64,000 nt of DNA, taken from positions 1-64,000 of the forward strand of contig JBGVLM010000018.1 of the NCBI GenBank assembly GCA_045124255.1, written 5' to 3'. The translations under genes and the position numbers were made by a program. Positions 62,004 to 64,000 of the stretch are shown here, one piece after another. Numbering within the stretch: the stretch's first letter is position 1; every line of letters begins with the position of its first letter. Below the pieces are notes generated by a model. That model was not told the origin of the DNA. It saw nothing but the letters and a program-made list of their open reading frames with translations, and searched no databases. Source of the stretch: Eshraghiella sp045124255 (lineage in GTDB: Bacteria > Bacillota > Clostridia > Lachnospirales > Lachnospiraceae).

Positions 62004-62167
62004 ATAAATAAAAGCAATTTTCTTATGTTTTACCTTATTAAGAAAAAGCAGAAAACTGATTAAAAAAATAGAAATTAATAAGAATATTCCCGCCCACCGG
62101 CATATTAAAATGCCGGCGAGAAGAAAAATAAAAATTCCAACGAATGGTCTTTTAATATAATCACCGC

Positions 62168-63109
62168 CTATTCCTCAGCAGGCACTACATATACATCCGT
62201 TACAAGATTAAGATTGCGTTCAAACAGTGTTGTCAATGGATATTTATCCATAAATGTCTCTTCAAAGCTTCCGTTTACAAGAATCTGCACCTGTTTAATA
62301 TTGTCGATTTCACAAAGTGAATTGACAATTGAATATATCGTTACATCAGCCGATACATCAACCATCGCCGTCAGAAAAGCCGAATCAAAATTAACATAGC
62401 AGATTCCGTCCTTTGTTGACACGCCGAGCAGCTTCAAATTCTTAGGCAGGGCACTTTTTCCGTTCTTGGAATCCGGTCCGTCAATAAGATTATCAATTAC
62501 TGCTTTTTCAATTGATATATTACCCGAATAGGCAACCTGCTTCTGCACACACACAAGATTCTGACCCGATGAATCGGAGAAATACAGTGACATCTCAGCC
62601 AACTGCAGACTGTTTAAGGAATCCTCTGTATTGTTTATATAATCACTTGAGGACATTAATCCCACAACATTTCCGCTGTCATTGACAAACGGCTGCTCAT
62701 TAATATAGAAGGAAACATACTCTATTCCCTCAATCTGGCAAAGTGTCTTAACCAGCGCCGAACGTACAAGCACCTCTTCAACATCATTCATGTCATAATA
62801 GCTTTCGGACATATACACATATATAACCTTTTCGTCAATTGAGATTCTGTCCACGGTTAAATTCTTTTTAAACACCGTTAAATGCTCTTTTTCCTCCGGT
62901 GAGTACATCTTATCAAGCATCTCTTTTGCAAGCTTATTTACATTATTTGTGGTTGACTCATACTTCTCCTCAACAAGAGTTATACCATCTGAATCAAGAT
63001 AAAAAATATTATATTTATCATCTGCCTTCTCATCAACTACATCCTTATCACAGCCCACACAGACAAATATAAGCAGTACAGACAGCAAAACTATACTAAT
63101 TCTTCTCAT
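62168..63109 (-). CDS. GerMN-domain lipoprotein
   Basis: The 313-residue protein has a lipobox (VCVGC, Cys20) and would be anchored outside the membrane. It carries two GerMN-type domains of about 110 residues each (RISIDEKVIYVYMSESYYD; TKDGICYVNFDSAFL), as in GerM and LpqB. GerM-like proteins act in spore or sensor contexts. Here it shares one base with the end of the sensor kinase gene (TAATG), so it may modulate that kinase, which is inference. Confidence 0.85.
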   Translation of the reverse strand: MRRISIVLLSVLLIFVCVGCDKDVVDEKADDKYNIFYLDSDGITLVEEKYESTTNNVNKLAKEMLDKMYSPEEKEHLTVFKKNLTVDRISIDEKVIYVYMSESYYDMNDVEEVLVRSALVKTLCQIEGIEYVSFYINEQPFVNDSGNVVGLMSSSDYINNTEDSLNSLQLAEMSLYFSDSSGQNLVCVQKQVAYSGNISIEKAVIDNLIDGPDSKNGKSALPKNLKLLGVSTKDGICYVNFDSAFLTAMVDVSADVTIYSIVNSLCEIDNIKQVQILVNGSFEETFMDKYPLTTLFERNLNLVTDVYVVPAEE

Positions 63110-64000
63110 TACTGCTCACCTCCTGTCTGACTGTAATAAAGCGGTATTCTGACCGTAAAGGTTGTTCCTTCGTTCTCCTTACTGTAGAGTTTTATTGTTC
63201 CCTTATGCATTAAAACAACACTCTTTGTAAGAGCAAGTCCTAAGCCCGTGCCTCCGGTCTCCCTTGCCCTGGCCTTATCAACCCTGTAAAATCGCTCAAA
63301 AATATGCTCCTTGCACTCATTAGGAATACCTATTCCCGAATCAGCAACCTTAACATAGAAAAACTTATGGTCGGCATTAAGTGATACATGCACCCATCCG
63401 TTCTCAATATTATATTTAATTGAGTTCTCTATAAGGTTTGTAATTGCAAGAGTAAATTTAACCTCATCAATCTCTGCCGCAACCGGCCGGAAGCTTTCAA
63501 AAACAAGTTCCACATTCTTCTGTACCGCAATCGGTCTTAATCTCTTAAGCGTAAGCTCAACCAGCTCATTGACATTAACCGTAGTTATATTTATCTCTGC
63601 ATTAGCCTTATCAAGCTTAACCATGTTAAGCAGGCTGCTTATAATCTTATTCTCCCTGTCTATCTCATGGACAATGTCCTGCATAAACTCCCTGTACATC
63701 TCATTAGGAACATCCTCCTGACTTACAAGTGAGTCAGCCAGTACCTTCATTGAGGTCATAGGTGTTTTGAGCTCATGCGACACATTGGAAACAAACTCCT
63801 GCCTTGATTTATCAAGCGTTGCTATTCTGTCCAGCATTATATTAACGGAATCTGAAATTCTCTTGTATTCATAGAGACTTCTGCTTTCAATCTGCTGCTC
63901 CTTAACACCCTCAGATACCTCGACAATGGATTTGTTAAGCCTGTTCAGCGGCCTGATTATAAACTCTGAAAAAACAAGGCTGAATACAATAGAAAGTATC
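63109..64000 (-). CDS. sensor histidine kinase, 5' end outside the window
   Basis: The visible ~297 residues begin in what is probably the last membrane segment (ILSIVFSLVF). A HAMP linker follows (RPLNRLNKSIVEVSEGVKE), then the HisKA box with the phospho-acceptor SHELKTPMTSMKVLADS. The HATPase_c domain has N, G1 (VADSGIGIPNECKEHIFERF) and G2 (GGTGLGLALTKSVV) motifs. The frame stays open to the edge, so the sensor part lies beyond it. The response regulator is expected just upstream, outside the window. The stop overlaps the GerMN start by one base. Confidence 0.9.
   Translation of the reverse strand, partial: ILSIVFSLVFSEFIIRPLNRLNKSIVEVSEGVKEQQIESRSLYEYKRISDSVNIMLDRIATLDKSRQEFVSNVSHELKTPMTSMKVLADSLVSQEDVPNEMYREFMQDIVHEIDRENKIISSLLNMVKLDKANAEINITTVNVNELVELTLKRLRPIAVQKNVELVFESFRPVAAEIDEVKFTLAITNLIENSIKYNIENGWVHVSLNADHKFFYVKVADSGIGIPNECKEHIFERFYRVDKARARETGGTGLGLALTKSVVLMHKGTIKLYSKENEGTTFTVRIPLYYSQTGGEQ

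Overview
The window looks like a chromosome segment from a low-GC, Gram-positive anaerobe of the Lachnospiraceae (Clostridia), possibly close to the Lachnospira/[Eubacterium] eligens group. The support is AT-rich intergenic DNA with consensus TTGACA/TATAAT promoters, strong GGAGG ribosome sites, several TTG starts, a gpr spore-protease gene, a Maff2/VirB4-type conjugative core, an ATP-dependent PEP carboxykinase and the GGGtGRT/iron-sulfur scaffold gene pair. The family-level assignment is inference.

Region 1 (0-10 kb): a flotillin, a broken CPBP protease, an acyltransferase/ECF sigma/anti-sigma operon, small hypothetical genes, and a 1034-aa anchored protein with a WG-like C-terminus. Just past the end of that protein lies a promoter-hairpin-terminator unit that resembles the antisense RNA of a type I toxin-antitoxin locus.

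Region 2 (10-25 kb) is accessory DNA. It begins with a scar of IS3- and ISL3-type transposase fragments. It then carries a two-gene cassette with a papain/C39-like peptidase and a three-gene operon (putative ADP-ribosyltransferase, unknown protein, macrodomain hydrolase). Next comes a shrunken conjugative-element core (SSB, VirB4, VirB6-like protein, ParR-like protein, ParM with an amber stop, Maff2), followed by an Mrr-like nuclease gene and a DUF4143 ATPase gene. Two ~54-bp imperfect direct repeats (10334-10387 and 21967-22021) flank the cassettes and the conjugative core.

Region 3 (25-50 kb) is mostly core genome on the minus strand: GGGtGRT protein and Fe-S scaffold, a BspA-like surface protein, pckA, DUF2079 and DUF1653 proteins, a subtilase, a DUF885 lipoprotein, two CobW GTPases, a membrane GDPD, icd, a Cys-rich small protein with a two-gene unit, a phytoene-desaturase-like oxidoreductase, leuS, hemW, DUF5662 and lepA.

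Region 4 (50-64 kb): a secreted GH13 amylase, tyrA-aroA (aromatic amino-acid synthesis), gpr, rpsT, and a compact minus-strand run of sensor kinase, GerMN lipoprotein, comEC, holA, a GH5 cellulase and a polytopic membrane protein. The kinase runs off the right edge. I saw no rRNA, tRNA, CRISPR array or replication origin.
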